Shown here piece after piece: positions 60,766 to 64,000 of a DNA stretch of 64,000 nucleotides (positions are counted from its first letter, which is position 1; every line of letters begins with the position of its first letter). The notes under the pieces are model-generated. The model ran no database searches and had not been told where the DNA came from. It saw nothing but the letters and a program-made list of their open reading frames with translations. The stretch covers positions 1,499,601 through 1,563,600 of the forward strand of contig CM073322.1 of the NCBI GenBank assembly GCA_037043015.1, written 5' to 3'. The DNA is from Bryum argenteum. Taxonomy: Eukaryota > Streptophyta > Bryopsida > Bryales > Bryaceae. Position numbers and translations under genes: made by a program.

Positions 60766-61111
60766 TGTCAGTCGACATATTGCGCGTTCAAGTTTTAACT
60801 CAGTCTACACAATTTTGTTAATTGCACTAATTAAAAACTAATTATAAATGATAGTTTGATGTGGGGACTACTCTATACAAGAATACCCTAAAGAGAGTTA
60901 GTTAGTTATCACTTTTCTCAAGAAGAAACGGCCTTAAGTCGTGGTAATTCATGTGCATTTTCCAAAATTGGAGATATAATGATTTGGTTGAGTTGGATGC
61001 AAGGAGTGTTGGACTACATTCTTGGATTGACGCAAAATACACAATATCATTGAAATAATGATGTATATTACATACTTAAGTATAGAGTTTTTGAACACTG
61101 ATTTTCTGATA

Positions 61112-61661
61112 CACTAAGTTTGATAATTAGTGTTGGATTCACTAATTTTCAACCATAACACAAATTCTATTTTTTGAAGTTGATGTTAGATCAATAAATG
61201 AAAATTCCAACACTATATTAGTTCTATGATAAATAAAGGGGACTTCAACATTTTAGAAGAGTACATTTTGTGTTAGATGGAACCAAAATGTGAAAACTGG
61301 AAACTTTGTTGTGCATGTACAGTACATATGGGAATTGAAGAAAAACAAGAATATCCATGGAATGCTAAATATAATAACAATCTAAATATAGAATCAGTCT
61401 ACATGTACATTACTATAATATCAAAATATTGATAAAATACGTTTTATATATTATTAATAGATGAATATGATATAATAATATTATTATAATATAGATGTGA
61501 CATTATAATATTAATATTATATTAATACAATTATTATATTAACATTATAAGCATCAATAAATTACGTAACATCAACTTTATACGTAATGAAAATTAAATT
61601 CATAACGTAAGTTCAAGGGACAACATTAAATATCATTCAACCCTAATTATCAAATTTAGTG
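61112..61661. mobile_element. Long member of the CACTAAATTTG MITE family
   Basis: The ends CACTAAGTTTGATAATTAGT and ATTATCAAATTTAGTG are flanked by TA. At 550 bp it is more than twice the usual length, with a very AT-rich interior (61430-61600). It could be closer to the parent element, but shows no transposase. Confidence 0.65.
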
Positions 61662-61669
61662 TATTGGTA

Positions 61670-62680
61670 TCTATCCATGATCATGATCAACATTGGCACA
61701 TGTTTGGTATAGTTACATAGTGAGTGTAACGCTACAAGTATGTATGGATGCAAGCTTTGAGACAATAAATTTTTCATGAGCTTTTTGCAATTGAGTGTTT
61801 TAATTCCAGAAAAGAAAGAAGAGTATTAAACACCTGCTTCGTTAAAAGTGCACGTGGCATTTGAAAAGTGCACATGTAATTATTTTTGCAATTGGATTAT
61901 AAAATTAGAAGGCAATTTGGGGCCAATTTTTTTGGAAAATAACATTCATAAATAATGTCTGTTTTAGAAAATCGTCGTATTCAATATCAACATGGTATAG
62001 GTTGTAAGAGAAAGAATTCAATTCATGACATTTGATACCGTATTGAAATTAGTACGAAGGTATGAAAATTCTCTCTAAACTAATTAAATTGCAATACAAC
62101 ATGATGCAATGATAGAATATAAATTTCTAAGTTTTCATTAAAGCTAAATGACTTTGAAGATGAAGGTTCAAATGCCAATCCATGTTAATACTCCCCATGT
62201 ATTGCCATTCTATTGACTCTAAATGCCTATACATATATAGCTTCTTGCCATCAAGCATCTTCAACTCCTTCTCTATTCTTATCCTTCTCTGTTCTTATGC
62301 AACTAACACTTGCAAGGTTTCTAGACCTTATTGGAGTCCTACACATGTGCACCTCCATCTAAAATGCTCTTTACACAAACTACTATATCTATAATTTGTT
62401 TTCAACGACCTACAACAATACTTCCAACTCTTACTTCGTGGACCACACCGCGAGCAACCTATGTGCGTGCCATCAATGTTAAATAGAGAAACAAGTTTTG
62501 AATTCTCAAATTCAGATCATGTTCTGAACGATGCAGATCCTTCATTCCTTCTCCACTTCGACTAGGGCCACCACCCAAAGATAAACTACTAGGTAAAGCC
62601 CCATTCATATCTACATAAAACAAAATGAATGTCGAACAAGTAAGTGGTTAAGTATGTGCCCGCCTAAAACATGTGAAGAT
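61670..62680. other. AT-rich intergenic stretch, nothing recognised
   Basis: No convincing coding frame, RNA gene or paired repeat ends were seen. Confidence 0.35.
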
Positions 62681-62689
62681 ACAAATATC

Positions 62690-63230
62690 AAGATTCATGT
62701 ACAAGAAGTAACAAAGAAGGTACAAGAAGTAACAAAGAAGGTACGACTCAGCCGAGAATCCAAGCCCAAGTGACCAAATTCTATAAGAGTGGGCATGTGC
62801 CTACCCGGCTACCCCTCATGTAACTTACAAATATATAATTATTTAAGAGGTGTGTATTGTATTCACCCCACATTTAGTAATTGTAAAGTAAATGATGTAA
62901 GTTGGAGAGTTACAAAGTGTGGGGACAACTCAATGAAAGCTCGAAAATACAAGCGAATATTTTTTATAAAGGTGGGCATGTGCCTACTTCTAATGTAACA
63001 TACAAACATACAATTATTGAAGGTGGGCTAGGCACGTGCCTACCTCATATCAAACATATGAACATATAAACATAAAATTTCATGTAAAAGAAGTAACAGA
63101 GATGGTACTACTCCGCTTAAAATCCAAATCCAAGTGCCTAAATTTTATCGAGGTTGGCATGTGCCTACCCATCATGTAACTTACAAATATATAAATATTA
63201 AAAGCGGCTTCAATAATTAAAACATAACTG
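62690..63230. repeat. Tandem repeats around GGGCATGTGCCTACC
   Basis: A 20-bp unit GTACAAGAAGTAACAAAGAA occurs twice at about 62699-62741. A larger diverged unit of about 180 bp (GCATGTGCCTAC, then TGTAACTTACAAATATATAA) occurs three times, near 62795, 62970 and 63150. Confidence 0.65.
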
Positions 63231-63753
63231 ATTTTACAAGTAGAAATTACAAAATGGATACAACGTGAGTTTTAGCGTTGTACCTATGTCACTTAATTAT
63301 CCAACAAGATATGATATGAATGTAATTACCTTGCGGGGGTTTTGTATGTTATACAGTCGAATCCAGTAACTCAGTGACAAATGAGTGGAACTCACTCGCT
63401 ATCTCGCAGAAGACAGTCGTCGACCGGGGTCCCATTAAAACTCCAAAACTGTCCTTGCTCCAACTATGACAGCACATCGACGTCAATGGAGCTGGTCATT
63501 CTTCGAAGGAGGATATGCTCTCGAAATCTGAAGGTGGAATACTCACTATGTCGGAAAGCGTGGCCGAGAAGGTAGGTCGTTTTGAACCAGGATCTCATTC
63601 GTCGGAGATGTGCATACTGTTCCTGGATAGTCGTGACTGCATTGCCCCGACATCTGCATAGTATTTGTAGCGGGAGAAGTGATGGCCTCCTGAAACCAGG
63701 CTTTGGGGTTGGGATCAGCCCTCCTCTGATTCATAGCTTGGTATCGACAACGG

Positions 63754-64000
63754 CTAGGAGGCCACCGAAGGTAGGAGGCCACCGAAGGTGCTCGCGACGA
63801 TGACTCGGCCATAGTTCAGAATCTGCAGAGTCATTTCGGGGAAGTTCAGCAAGTTTGGCCTGCCGTAGTAATGAAACACTGCATCCGCACCGAGGGCAGC
63901 TTCGAGTTGAGTCTTGAACGCACAGAAGTCGACTTTGCTCCAGGAACTTGATGGCTTCCAGGTCAAGATGAACTAGGTTTTGTGGTCCTTGCTGCCGCGG
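63754..64000 (-). CDS. Right-edge minus-strand reading frame, unidentified (possible 3' exon)
   Basis: The frame is open from the window edge through LEAALGADAVFHYYGRPNLL and TLQILNYGRVIVASTFGG, then stops at 63754-63756. The hydrophobic beta-strand-like pieces (GADAVF, GRVIVAS) faintly recall Rossmann-fold oxidoreductases, but I cannot name the family. A 17-bp tandem duplication (AGGAGGCCACCGAAGGT, about 63759-63792) changes the final residues; with one unit the frame would run on to AVVDTKL and a stop. Only part of the gene is inside the window, if it is a gene. Confidence 0.3.

Overview
The window is nuclear DNA of a land plant. The genes are split by GT-AG introns, and one encodes cytosolic ribosomal protein uL29 (RPL35) with the usual plant length of 123 residues. 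Another encodes an ACT-like-tailed bHLH factor of the AMS/DYT1 type. The spaces between genes are AT-rich and crowded with small non-autonomous transposons. The multi-copy kinases carry N-terminal domains of the DUF1221/plant-MLKL kind, which I recall as expanded in mosses and other seedless plants. I therefore lean to a bryophyte or other seedless plant, but nothing in the sequence fixes the species.

Layout. 0.08-6.2 kb (+): the last 18 exons of a TMEM104-type membrane transporter homologue. 8.9-16.8 kb (+): kinase locus A, with a conserved 5' region, kinase gene A1 (DUF1221-like N-terminus plus complete kinase) and gene A2 (MLKL-NTD-like helical domain, pseudokinase, stop codon, stranded second kinase domain). 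16.8-18.2 kb: a decayed copy of the TMEM104 3' exons. 18-30 kb: repeats, a relic of an A2-type first exon, and a weak unidentified minus-strand exon set. 30.3-38.8 kb (+): kinase locus B, a second copy of the same unit, with B1 and an intact B2. 39.2-40.1 kb: another decayed TMEM104 tail. 43.9-45.1 kb (+): RPL35. 45-55 kb: repeats. 55.1-56.6 kb (-): the bHLH gene. 57-63.5 kb: repeats. At the right edge an unidentified minus-strand reading frame runs off the window.

The kinase loci are the most interesting part. A unit of roughly 22 kb (upstream block, kinase gene, tandem-kinase gene, TMEM104 tail, 3' flank) occurs twice, and the tail matches the 3' end of the intact TMEM104 gene at the left, so the array appears to have grown from that locus. 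In each unit a DUF1221-type active kinase lies only about 0.4 kb upstream of a protein that joins an MLKL-NTD-like bundle to a pseudokinase and a second kinase-like domain. All assigned kinase introns are phase 1. In both copies an in-frame phase-1 intron could even fuse the two genes into one large multi-kinase protein. Function in immunity or cell death is an inference from plant MLKLs and plant tandem kinase proteins, not something the sequence shows.

The mobile fraction is unusually legible because the duplicated locus supplies empty sites. It includes piggyBac-like MITEs with TTAA target sites, Helitrons inserted between A and T, CACTA-starting MITEs with TA target sites, Stowaway MITEs and a tRNA-derived SINE.
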